NCBI GenBank assembly: GCA_944322325.1 | Contig: CALUOQ010000007.1 | Location: forward strand, 62,001 to 126,000 | Length of the DNA: 64,000 nucleotides | DNA from: an uncultured Alloprevotella sp. | GTDB lineage: Bacteria; Bacteroidota; Bacteroidia; Bacteroidales; Bacteroidaceae | Direction of reading: 5' to 3' | Part shown: positions 57,512 through 64,000 of the stretch, in pieces | Layout of the letters: each line of letters starts with the position of its first letter | How positions within the stretch are numbered: the stretch's first letter is position 1 | The notes under the pieces: generated by a model | Seen by the model: the letters and a program-made list of their open reading frames with translations, nothing else | Told to the model about the DNA's origin: nothing | Databases searched by the model: none | Translations under genes and position numbers: made by a program

Positions 57512-57787
57512 CTCCTCGCCGGGCAGGGCGGCCACCACGTCGTGCAGGAGGTAAGCCCCCGTAATCCACACCGAGGCCGCCGCCAGCATCGTCCATCCGT
57601 TCACCGTCCCCACGGCCAGCAGCCCCATCAGCGCCGTCGCCGAGGTCCAGAACCAGGCGAGCCGCGCCAGCGCCGCCCGCGTCAGGCGCACGTTCCAGTG
57701 GCGCCACAGCCACTCCACCCTCCGCCGCCACCATCCGGGGCCGCCTCCGGGCGCCGGGGCGCCGCTTGTCTTTATCGTCTTCATCAT
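57503..57787 (-). CDS. Small phage membrane protein
   Basis: 94 residues from MMKTIKTSGAPAPGGGPGWWRRRVEWLWRHWNV. Two hydrophobic helices (AALARLAWFWTSATALMGLLAVG; WTMLAAASVWITGAYLLHDVVAAL) and a short acidic end. The tandem ATG at 57784-57787 follows GGAAAGGGAGA, so it is preferred to ATG 57823 (MFNLHLKGKGE). No family recognised; superinfection or early membrane functions are possible. Confidence 0.5.
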   Translation of the reverse strand: MMKTIKTSGAPAPGGGPGWWRRRVEWLWRHWNVRLTRAALARLAWFWTSATALMGLLAVGTVNGWTMLAAASVWITGAYLLHDVVAALPGEEDN

Positions 57788-58007
57788 CGTCTCTCCCTTT
57801 CCTTTTAAGTGCAGGTTAAACATCGTTCTCTCTCTCGTTTCAAAAAAAGTAAAACCGGGGCGCGGCGGCGTCCAAATACGAACGTCAGACGAAAGACCTG
57901 CCGCCCGGCCGCCCCGGCCGCCCCGCGCCCCCGGCCTCACGGCCCTGGCGCGGCGCATTGTGTCACATTTGGCTGAAAGGTGCCGGAAGTGTGCCCGCGG
58001 CCCGCCC

Positions 58008-58307
58008 CTACGGGCGGCGCCACGGCCGGCCCACGCGGGCCATCTCCGGCGTCATTACGAGCGACTCCGCCGAGCCACCAGTGTATAGCTTCGCAATCTC
58101 GCGCTTGTCGAAGTACAGGCGCCCGCCCCGCCGGTGGTAGGGTATCGTCCCCTCCGCCACCCGCCGCCTCACCGACGAGGGCGCCAGCCCCAGCCACTGG
58201 GCGCACTGCTTCGTGTTCATCAGTTCCGGAGCCGTCAGCAGCTCCGCCACGCGGCGGGCTATCCGCTCCACGTCCCGCTCCGTCAGGCTTACGCATACGT
58301 TCTTCAT
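58008..58307 (-). CDS. HTH_17/excisionase-like DNA-binding protein
   Basis: 99 residues from MKNVCVSLTERDVERIARRVAELLTAPELMNTKQCAQWLGLAPSSVRRRVAEGTIPYHRRGGRLYFDKREIAKLYTGG. The MerR-like winged helix (MNTKQCAQWLGLAPSSVRRRVAEGTIPYHRRGGRLYF) is typical of phage excisionase-type proteins. It lies in the early operon rather than beside int. Excision or regulation are both possible. The longer frame to 58472 lacks support. Confidence 0.75.
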   Translation of the reverse strand: MKNVCVSLTERDVERIARRVAELLTAPELMNTKQCAQWLGLAPSSVRRRVAEGTIPYHRRGGRLYFDKREIAKLYTGGSAESLVMTPEMARVGRPWRRP

Positions 58308-58484
58308 CCTGGTCTCCTCCTCCTTGTTTTTCGTTTGTTGTTTGTTCCTATGGTTTGCCGCCGCGTCCCGCCTCGGTCGGGGCGCCGAACAGCTCGTCCT
58401 CCCGGCAGCATTCTTTTCCCCCGGTGGCGTCTGCCGCCCCGTTAGCGGCCGCCGTCTTCTTGTAATACTCATCCATAATCCGCC

Positions 58485-58739
58485 TCACCTCAAGCGCCTG
58501 ATCGTCACCGAGTCGTCCAGCCCGTTCATGCGCACCGTGTAGCGGCAGTCCACCGAGGCGTCCTTGTTCAGCCGGCTCACCAGCGAGCGCGCCTTGCTCG
58601 TCGTCAGACCCTGCCGCCGGTCGAACGTACGCTCACACCCCGGCTCAATCCTCAAAAACGTGTCCCGCCAGCACGGACGCATCACTACGCCGTCCACCAC
58701 CACCGGATTTTCTCTCAAACTCCCTTTGTCGTTAAACAT
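58485..58739 (-). CDS. First gene of the leftward early operon, unknown function
   Basis: 84 residues: MFNDKGSLRENPVVVDGVVMRPCWRDTFLRIEPGCERTFDRRQGLTTSKARSLVSRLNKDASVDCRYTVRMNGLDDSVTIRRLR. The basic C-terminal half could bind nucleic acid. Its leader (about 58732-58770) is nearly the same as that at 60632-60665 on the opposite strand, so the two outward operons appear to share control. No family recognised. Confidence 0.5.
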   Translation of the reverse strand: MFNDKGSLRENPVVVDGVVMRPCWRDTFLRIEPGCERTFDRRQGLTTSKARSLVSRLNKDASVDCRYTVRMNGLDDSVTIRRLR

Positions 58740-58770
58740 AATTGTTATTATATGAATTGTACTGAAAATC
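58732..58770 (-). promoter_or_regulatory. Early leader sequence, left copy
   Basis: AGTACAATTC, a short spacer, then ATAATAACAATTATGTTTAA on the minus strand, ending with the ATG of the first leftward gene. It is matched on the plus strand at 60632-60665. Confidence 0.6.
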
Positions 58771-58815
58771 ATCAAGTTGTGGAGGCAATATGTAGTATAA
58801 TGGCGGATGATTCGG

Positions 58816-58847
58816 CGTTTCTGTTTTCTAATTAGCAAACAGAAACG
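58816..58847. promoter_or_regulatory. Operator of the XRE regulator
   Basis: CGTTTCTGTTT (58816-58826) and AAACAGAAACG (58837-58847) form a perfect 11-bp inverted repeat that directly abuts the -7 element at 58848-58855. An ideal autoregulatory site for the HTH protein encoded 30 bases on. Confidence 0.72.
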
Positions 58848-58855
58848 TAACTTTG
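58848..58855 (+). promoter_or_regulatory. -7 promoter element of the XRE regulator
   Basis: TAACTTTG, 23 bases before ATG 58879, touching the operator palindrome. Confidence 0.65.
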
Positions 58856-58878
58856 CCCATATCTTAAGAAAGAATGGT

Positions 58879-59211
58879 ATGTCAAAGATGAGTTTTACAC
58901 CGGCAGAAAAACTGGTGGACGACGTGTGGGGAAAGACCGGCACACCCGAACGCGACGCGATGGAGGCGCAGTTGAAAGAGGAGGTGCAGGCTTACTTCGT
59001 GGGCGAGGCCATCAAGAAGGCACGTATGGGCCAGCACCTGACGCAGGAGGAGCTTGGCGAGCGGGTAGGCGTGAAGCGCTCGCAGATATGCAAGCTCGAG
59101 AGCGGGAAATGCTCCATCACGCTCTCGACGATGAGCCGCGTGTTCCGCGCCTTGGGGATAACCTCGGCCACGCTCGACCTCGGGGCGGCGGGCAAGGTGG
59201 CCCTGTGGTGA
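58879..59211 (+). CDS. HigA/XRE-type transcriptional regulator
   Basis: 110 residues from MSKMSFTPAEKLVDDVWGKTGTPERDAMEAQLKEEVQAYFVGEAIKKARMGQHLTQEELGERVGVKRSQICKLESGKCSITLSTMSRVFRALGI. The C-terminal HTH_3 domain and N-terminal helical arm match HigA-type antitoxins of HigBA loci. No toxin gene is next to it: the upstream DNA is the operator and the leftward gene is unrelated. It may be a domesticated antitoxin acting as a phage switch regulator. Confidence 0.8.
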   Translation: MSKMSFTPAEKLVDDVWGKTGTPERDAMEAQLKEEVQAYFVGEAIKKARMGQHLTQEELGERVGVKRSQICKLESGKCSITLSTMSRVFRALGITSATLDLGAAGKVALW

Positions 59212-59240
59212 AGCTTCCGGATTAAGCGGGAAAAACGATG

Positions 59241-59276
59241 AAGCGGGAGAGGGCGCATGCGGCGCTTTCTCCCGCT
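59241..59276 (+). terminator. Terminator of the XRE regulator
   Basis: AAGCGGGAGA / TCTCCCGCTT with a G/C-rich inner stem. It lies between convergent genes. Confidence 0.7.
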
Positions 59277-59328
59277 TAGTCTATATGTACGTCATTTCTT
59301 TTCCAATAAAGTGATTAATCGGTCTATC

Positions 59329-60051
59329 TTAATCTATAGTGTAATATGTGTATTCTGTATTTGCGTCTATCCACTTGAAATTGGCTCTTTTGAAACCTAA
59401 AGATTTAAGATCTGCATGATATTTTTGATAATCAGCCGCGATATTGCGATTAGCGGCGTAACTATAATGTATAAAAGTTATAGTTTTTCCGCTTACTCTT
59501 ATTTTATAATCCTCTGTCCATAATTCATTCGAAAGAGCTTTTCCATAGGCCCTACGATATTTTTGGGATGTATTTGCTAGCACCTTTTTGGCCAAGACCT
59601 TGCTTTTCGCGATTCCTTCCTTTATTTCAGTATCTGTTCGCATCAAGTGGTTGACACTATCTCGATTAATTGCACCGCCAAGGAAGTAACGACCTTGTGC
59701 AACTTCATTGAGGAAGTTTATACGCATCAAGATGAAATCGCTGGAATAGTCGCCCTCTTTTAGGTTGTACTCCCCCTTTTCTAAACTATTATTTACATTA
59801 TTAATTAGCCACATGAGCTCCGGACGTACCGGTTTCGGCTTTATCTTATCTTGTGCTATTTTTTGAGTGGAATCCAGATTATTTTCTGGAGATTTGTCAA
59901 TGTGTCTATCGTTATGAAATAAACCGGCAATACAAAACAATCCGAAGGAAAAGATAGCAGCTATTATGGCATTTACATATTCCTTTTTACATATTTCGAC
60001 AACGGCTATAATTGAAACGACGAAAGCAATAATAAAAATGATGATAAACAT
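59329..60051 (-). CDS. AT-rich membrane-anchored moron protein
   Basis: 240 residues. Two hydrophobic segments at the N terminus (FIIIFIIAFVVSIIAVVEI; YVNAIIAAIFSFGLFCIAGLF) are followed by a soluble Lys/Asn-rich domain with NEVAQGRYFLGGAINRDSVNHLMR and a beta-rich end. Base composition is far more AT-rich than any other gene in the window, which indicates separate acquisition. It lies between the XRE and CI-like genes, where lysogenic-conversion and superinfection-exclusion genes often sit. No family is recognised, so that role is inference. Confidence 0.55.
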   Translation of the reverse strand: MFIIIFIIAFVVSIIAVVEICKKEYVNAIIAAIFSFGLFCIAGLFHNDRHIDKSPENNLDSTQKIAQDKIKPKPVRPELMWLINNVNNSLEKGEYNLKEGDYSSDFILMRINFLNEVAQGRYFLGGAINRDSVNHLMRTDTEIKEGIAKSKVLAKKVLANTSQKYRRAYGKALSNELWTEDYKIRVSGKTITFIHYSYAANRNIAADYQKYHADLKSLGFKRANFKWIDANTEYTYYTID

Positions 60052-60099
60052 GATAAAAGCGTTTTATTACGATTGATACTTTGAATGTTTTCCTTGTAT

Positions 60100-60504
60100 T
60101 CAACTGCGATTGGCGAGCAGGATTTTGATGAGGCGCTCCTTTTCTTCGAGAACTTGGTCCTTGAGCTTGAGCTCGGTGCGGAGCTGTTCGACGGTGGGGC
60201 TGGGTGAGGTGGTCACGTGGCTGTTCATCGCGGCCACGGAGCTGTCTCCGTTGGCTACGACCTGACCGCCAGCCGAAGGCGTCTTGAGCATCTCGCCCTC
60301 GCCGGTGAGGAGCCATTCGATGTTCAGGTCGGGGATATTCTTGGCTACAACTTCTATGGCTTCTGCACTAATTGTCGATTTTCCCCGAATCTGCCGATTC
60401 AACTTTACTTGTAAAGCCGAATTTCCACCAGATATGGAATTTACGGTTTTTCCTCTTAGCGAAAGAATCATTTTTATTCTGTCGCGCAATCCATTCTCGT
60501 CCAT
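60100..60504 (-). CDS. CI-like prophage repressor
   Basis: 134 residues. The N-terminal HTH (MDENGLRDRIKMILSLRGKTVNSISGGNSALQVKLNRQIRGKSTISAEAIEVVAKNIPDLNIEWLLTGEGEML) is the standard Bacteroidetes phage repressor type. Instead of a LexA-like peptidase the C terminus is a coiled coil (TVEQLRTELKLKDQVLEEKERLIKILL), so RecA-stimulated self-cleavage is not expected. Divergent from the rightward small-gene operon, with operator-like palindromes at 60507-60546 between. Confidence 0.82.
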   Translation of the reverse strand: MDENGLRDRIKMILSLRGKTVNSISGGNSALQVKLNRQIRGKSTISAEAIEVVAKNIPDLNIEWLLTGEGEMLKTPSAGGQVVANGDSSVAAMNSHVTTSPSPTVEQLRTELKLKDQVLEEKERLIKILLANRS

Positions 60505-60506
60505 AA

Positions 60507-60546
60507 ATTTAGACTCAATCTAAATAAACATCTTCGTCTAATTTAG
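60507..60546. promoter_or_regulatory. Operator-like palindromes between repressor and rightward operon
   Basis: ATTTAGA-CTCAA-TCTAAAT (60507-60525) is a perfect 7-bp inverted repeat. CTAA-T-TTAG (60538-60546) is a related half-site pair. Both carry TCTAA/TTAGA, expected for one repressor. The first lies within five bases of the repressor start. Confidence 0.62.
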
Positions 60547-60581
60547 TTAGTCGATTCTGTTTATAGTTAAACATTAATATC

Positions 60582-60589
60582 TATCTTTG
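60582..60589 (+). promoter_or_regulatory. -7 promoter element of the rightward immunity-side operon
   Basis: TATCTTTG, about 35 bases right of the operator pair, reading toward attR. Confidence 0.58.
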
Positions 60590-60631
60590 CACCGTGAAAC
60601 TCATTAAGTGAGTATCGAGAGGCACTTAAAA

Positions 60632-60665
60632 GTACAATTCGCAAAGATAATAACAATTATGTTTA
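60632..60665 (+). promoter_or_regulatory. Early leader sequence, right copy
   Basis: AGTACAATTC, GCAAAG, then ATAATAACAATTATGTTTAA. Same composition as 58732-58770 on the other strand and likewise ending in ATGTTTAA. Confidence 0.6.
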
Positions 60666-60793
60666 ATGCCTGCGAGGCCGATAACTCTCGCAGAATCAGT
60701 TGTTTGCGCGCGTCTTTGTCCGTTTCTTCCCCTTTCCCTTCTGCTTACCATCTTCGCCCGTTCCTGGGAGCGCCTCCGCAGTGCAGCGAGTGA
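60659..60793 (+). CDS. Possible 44-residue gene after the right leader
   Basis: MFNACEADNSRRISCLRASL, then a Ser/Pro-rich end. Weak as a protein, but the ATG is embedded in the leader shared with the 58739 gene, where the second codons are also MFN. It may be a leader peptide or a decayed gene. From 60794 to 60953 I see only a promoter. Confidence 0.3.
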   Translation: MFNACEADNSRRISCLRASLSVSSPFPSAYHLRPFLGAPPQCSE

Positions 60794-60853
60794 AGCAGAC
60801 CGGCTTTTTGTGTATTTTGCCCCCGTTCATTTAGATATTTGGCTACTTGTTAT

Positions 60854-60861
60854 TACCTTTG
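60854..60861 (+). promoter_or_regulatory. -7 promoter element of the terminal small genes
   Basis: TACCTTTG, 92 bases before the first of two coupled small genes. Confidence 0.5.
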
Positions 60862-60953
60862 CCAATCCTACCTCGTTGTGTCCCGTGACACTTACCCCGT
60901 TTGTTTCACGGCGCAAAGGATTTCCACTTTAACCCCAGAAAAATCGATAGAAT

Positions 60954-61028
60954 ATGGAAAAGAAGAAAGGCAACAGAAAACAAGGTTTCATCGGTTTCCT
61001 CAAAGAGAAAAAACTTATAAAGCCATGA
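60954..61028 (+). CDS. 24-residue basic peptide
   Basis: MEKKKGNRKQGFIGFLKEKK, ending LIKP. Highly basic. Its stop overlaps the ATG of the next gene (ATGA), which supports translation. Function unknown. Confidence 0.42.
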   Translation: MEKKKGNRKQGFIGFLKEKKLIKP

Positions 61029-61189
61029 ACACGAAAAAACAGCAAAACACCGAAAGCCTCGAAGTCCTCAAGGCCAAGAAAGAAAAAGACGGCAAGCTCA
61101 TCCGGATAGGCGAATGGCTGCTCAACGGAAAAAGCCGCGAGCTCGGATGTCGTATCACCCCCGATGACATGAAATCCGTCCTCAAATGA
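61025..61189 (+). CDS. 54-residue small phage protein next to attR
   Basis: MNTKKQQNTESLEVLKAKKEKDGKLIRIGEWLLNGKSRELGCRITPDDMKSVLK. Lys-rich helix followed by GKLIRIGEWL. It is the last gene before attR; in this position phages often carry cargo or anti-host peptides. No family recognised. The 61190-61252 stretch holds only AT-rich DNA before the att core. Confidence 0.5.
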   Translation: MNTKKQQNTESLEVLKAKKEKDGKLIRIGEWLLNGKSRELGCRITPDDMKSVLK

Positions 61190-61252
61190 TGTACCACACA
61201 ATACAATATAAAAATAAATCCCGCAACTCAATGAAAACCAGCACAAACGCGC

Positions 61253-61269
61253 AATCCCAGCGGGGTCAC
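61253..61269 (+). other. attR core
   Basis: AATCCCAGCGGGGTCAC, identical to attL at 23932-23948. Flanking bases differ on both sides, which fixes the core length at 17 bp. Confidence 0.92.
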
Positions 61270-61270
61270 A

Positions 61271-61318
61271 ACGCGAAATGCCTGACAGTGAAAATCTGTC
61301 AGGCATTTCGCGTTTCTT
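61271..61318 (+). terminator. Original host tRNA-Arg terminator, now beyond attR
   Basis: ACGCGAAATGCCTGACA / TGTCAGGCATTTCGCGT is a perfect 17-bp stem followed by TTCTT. With no gene ending before it other than the att core, it is best read as the terminator of the tRNA gene before phage insertion. Confidence 0.75.
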
Positions 61319-61367
61319 GGGGTTTCGATGGTTGAGTGTTCGACTTTGTCCCTTTTTCAAGAAGCGC

Positions 61368-62717
61368 TTAAAATTTTGAATTCGTGAGGCGTACGAGGTT
61401 GTTGTCGTTGGCCCAGAGGAACAGATAGCCGTAGGCGATTTCGGCAAGCAGGAACTCCTCGCGCGAGGCAAAGAGGTCCTCTTTGCCTTGGTAGTAGGTG
61501 CCGTTCGAGTTGCGCTGTTGCATACGCAGCATCTCCCGTTCGCGTTCTCTCATCCAGTCGGCGGCGGTCGGAGTCATGCCCTTGTCCAGATGGAAGCAGT
61601 GGGCAATAACATCCATCAGCCAATAGTTAGCCTGCTTGCTGGTGCCCCAGTCATTACCTTCGGGGAAATAAACCGTGTGGGTGGCTTTGCCGTTTTCGTC
61701 GCGGACGTACATGGTGTGGCCGCCGAACGAGCGGTTGTTGAGCGCGTCGTAAATGCGCTCGCCGTTGAAGAGTGAGGCACGCGGTGCTTTTTTGTGCACC
61801 AGAGCGTAGGGCAGGACGTTTATGGCGTTCTGCATGAAAGCTACCATGTAGTCCACGTGTACAATGCCGTGGTTGACGATGGTTCCGTCCTCCTCCATGT
61901 TGCTCCCATTCAGGAAGTCGCACAAGCGGATGCCGTTAACCCGTTTCCGGCTCGACATGTCGGAGGGCGAAGCGTAGGCCGAGAGTTGTAGCTCGACGGC
62001 CCGGCGATGCCAGACGGCGGCATTCGGATGATTGGGGAACATCAGGGCTGCCAGCACAAGCAGGTCGGAATTCCATGCGTTCTCCTCCGATTTGCTGTCA
62101 CCTTTATAGATTACCTTACCGCTGCGGTCTTTATAATAAGGTATATCGTAGTTCAGGAAGCGGTCGGCTTCGTACTCGGTCATTCCGTAGACATGAGTTC
62201 GCGTCGCTTCGTCCAAGTCCTCCCACAACAGCCACGCGGCGAACGCGGTCTGCGAGGCCCACCATGCACTTTGCCACAAGTTGCCCCAGCCGTTCTTTTC
62301 GCCCAGCGTGGCCTTATGGCGATAAGCCAGGGAGGCAATCAGTCTGACAGCGATGGCTTTCGCACTGTCTGCCGACACGCCGGTCACGCTTTCGTCGTAA
62401 ACGTGGAAACGCAGGGCCACAGCCAGCGCGAAGGCCATGTGGCTGACCGGACGGATGTAGTGCTCGGTCTTTCCCTTGAAGTCCAGATAGGCTCCACTCT
62501 GGCGGTTGAATCCTTTCACCTTGCCGTACCAATCGTTGACGGGATACTTCAATCCTTGGCGGAAGAGTTGCACTGCGGGCTGCGCCAAGGGATCGGCGGA
62601 CAGCCGGGTGTCCAACTTGTCCCACTGAATGGGCGATACGACAGCCTGACCGCGCATTCCGACAGCGCAGAAGCACGCCAGGCACAAGCACAATAGAGAA
62701 AATGTTTTCAACTTCAT
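61368..62717 (-). CDS. Exported alpha/alpha-toroid protein, lyase-like
   Basis: 449 residues with a signal peptide (residues 1-24). The body is helical, with WGNLWQSAWWASQTAFAAWLLWEDLDEATRTHVYGMTEYEADRFLNYDIPYYKD, SEENAWNSDLLVLAALMFPNHPNAAVW and NHGIVHVDYMVAFMQNAI. This composition resembles the (alpha/alpha) toroids of polysaccharide lyases and heparinase-like proteins. Conserved N-H and Y/W residues could be catalytic, but I cannot place it in a numbered PL family. Probably periplasmic glycan processing. Confidence 0.55.
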   Translation of the reverse strand: MKLKTFSLLCLCLACFCAVGMRGQAVVSPIQWDKLDTRLSADPLAQPAVQLFRQGLKYPVNDWYGKVKGFNRQSGAYLDFKGKTEHYIRPVSHMAFALAVALRFHVYDESVTGVSADSAKAIAVRLIASLAYRHKATLGEKNGWGNLWQSAWWASQTAFAAWLLWEDLDEATRTHVYGMTEYEADRFLNYDIPYYKDRSGKVIYKGDSKSEENAWNSDLLVLAALMFPNHPNAAVWHRRAVELQLSAYASPSDMSSRKRVNGIRLCDFLNGSNMEEDGTIVNHGIVHVDYMVAFMQNAINVLPYALVHKKAPRASLFNGERIYDALNNRSFGGHTMYVRDENGKATHTVYFPEGNDWGTSKQANYWLMDVIAHCFHLDKGMTPTAADWMREREREMLRMQQRNSNGTYYQGKEDLFASREEFLLAEIAYGYLFLWANDNNLVRLTNSKF

Positions 62718-62773
62718 CGATAGTAATGTAAAATGATATGCGACACATTGCCCGCACGGATCCGGGCCGCGAG

Positions 62774-62781
62774 CAAAGGTA
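62774..62781 (-). promoter_or_regulatory. -7 promoter element of the toroid protein gene
   Basis: TACCTTTG on the minus strand, 56 bases ahead of the start. Confidence 0.55.
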
Positions 62782-62854
62782 GGAAGAAATTTCCAGCCCT
62801 ACCCTGTTGGAACTTTGCCTTTATGAAAGAAAAACGCACGGGCAGGAACGTCCG

Positions 62855-62934
62855 ACAAGTACTACGACAGGAAAAACAAGTACTACGACAGAAATTTCTA
62901 TCGTAGTCTTAGGATTTTCTGGGACTACACTTGT
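62855..62934. repeat. 80-bp palindromic repeat, copy C
   Basis: Starts ACAAGTACTACGACAGG and ends GGGACTACACTTGT, the reverse complement orientation of copies A and B. The ACAAGTACTACGACAG unit occurs twice, 21 bp apart. It lies in the gap between the toroid gene and proS; the rest of that gap holds the two promoters and nothing else I can support. Confidence 0.87.
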
Positions 62935-63104
62935 GTTTTTCGGCCTCGCGATTGTGAGAATGCACCAGGGATGGTGCGCTTTCAGCCCGGCCTCTTCCCC
63001 TTTTGCTCTCCTCGCGGGTAATTCGCAAACGTATTTTTACCGTCCGAAACGATGCGTCCGGTTTGAAAGTCAGGCACACGCTGATTTGTTAAGGGCGAAT
63101 TTCG

Positions 63105-63112
63105 TAACTTTG
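63105..63112 (+). promoter_or_regulatory. -7 promoter element of proS
   Basis: TAACTTTG, 37 bases before the proS ATG. Confidence 0.6.
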
Positions 63113-63143
63113 CAGGCAAGTTGAAAACATGAAGACCCTATAA

Positions 63144-64000
<857 letters not shown>

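Larger units (their letters stand above)
23932..61269. mobile_element. HK97-fold long-tailed prophage, about 37.3 kb
   Basis: Bounded by a 17-bp direct repeat derived from tRNA-Arg(CCG). It contains an integrase, a CI-like repressor, replication proteins including SSB, large and small terminase, HK97 protease and capsid, portal, connectors, tail tube, frameshifting tail chaperone, tape measure, tail tip, fibres, holin and endolysin. All core modules look intact, so it may be inducible. It is also crowded with short repeats at gene boundaries that are not seen in the host flanks. Confidence 0.93.

Noticed and set aside
58879-59211. Complete HigBA toxin-antitoxin locus
   Set aside because: Only the antitoxin-like gene is present; neighbouring frames do not look like RelE/HigB.

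Overview
The window is chromosomal DNA of a high-GC member of the Bacteroidota, most likely Bacteroidales. The support is a Bacteroidetes-type promoter -7 element (TAnnTTTG) in front of most host genes, a TamL-type lipidated Omp85 protein, large CarboxypepD-reg/beta-barrel outer membrane proteins, a PCMD-domain protein, and phage families typical of gut Bacteroidales (DUF5053, DUF6948, DUF6633). No rRNA or species-specific marker is present, so genus is left open.

Left host block (1-23,947): the end of an MBOAT acyltransferase and its SGNH partner; an MlaF/MlaE phospholipid transporter pair; lptB; a glycosyltransferase and a SPOUT rRNA methyltransferase; tamL; a large TonB-receptor-like outer membrane protein; a PCMD protein and an Omp85-like barrel; an OprP/OprO-type porin; a MATE exporter and a PatB/MalY C-S lyase; pyrH, a GtrB/DPM-like glycosyltransferase and a second MATE exporter; birA, a YjbR protein, YraN, tadA and a small exported protein; then tRNA-Arg(CCG). 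Envelope biogenesis dominates. The right host block (61,270-64,000) has an exported alpha/alpha-toroid protein and the start of proS.

Between them is a prophage of about 37.3 kb integrated in tRNA-Arg. A 17-bp core (AATCCCAGCGGGGTCAC) occurs at 23,932-23,948 and 61,253-61,269. It is an HK97-fold, long-tailed (siphovirus-like) temperate phage. The integrase and two small genes read rightward near attL. Nearly everything else reads leftward: early and replication genes (58.7-49.4 kb), HNH nuclease, three fibre genes and an HU protein (49.2-42.2 kb), holin and M15 endolysin (42.2-41.2 kb), terminases, prohead protease, capsid, portal and connectors (41.1-33.7 kb), tail tube, a frameshifting tail-assembly chaperone, tape measure and tail tip (33.6-27.4 kb), a small lipoprotein and a methyltransferase (27.4-26.1 kb). 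The immunity region (58.7-60.7 kb) holds an XRE regulator, an AT-rich membrane-protein moron and a CI-like repressor.

The most unusual signal is repeat DNA at gene boundaries of the prophage. About twenty gaps carry arrays of a heptanucleotide (variants of AATTGAC/CAGTTGA on the left, the inverted TTGTCAA/CATTGTC on the right), so each array is an imperfect palindrome. Many are joined to a second array of 9-nt units (like CCCATTGGC/CTCATCAGG) which, when it runs into a gene, encodes a D/N-G/E-A tail. Unrelated proteins (connector, portal, holin, tail chaperone, replication proteins, a DUF4406 protein) therefore end in similar acidic tails. A 50-bp composite block is repeated four times, each spanning a stop codon, and one copy differs by one extra 7-bp unit. 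I saw no such arrays in the host flanks. The host carries a separate 80-bp palindromic element in three copies, one of them in frame inside birA.
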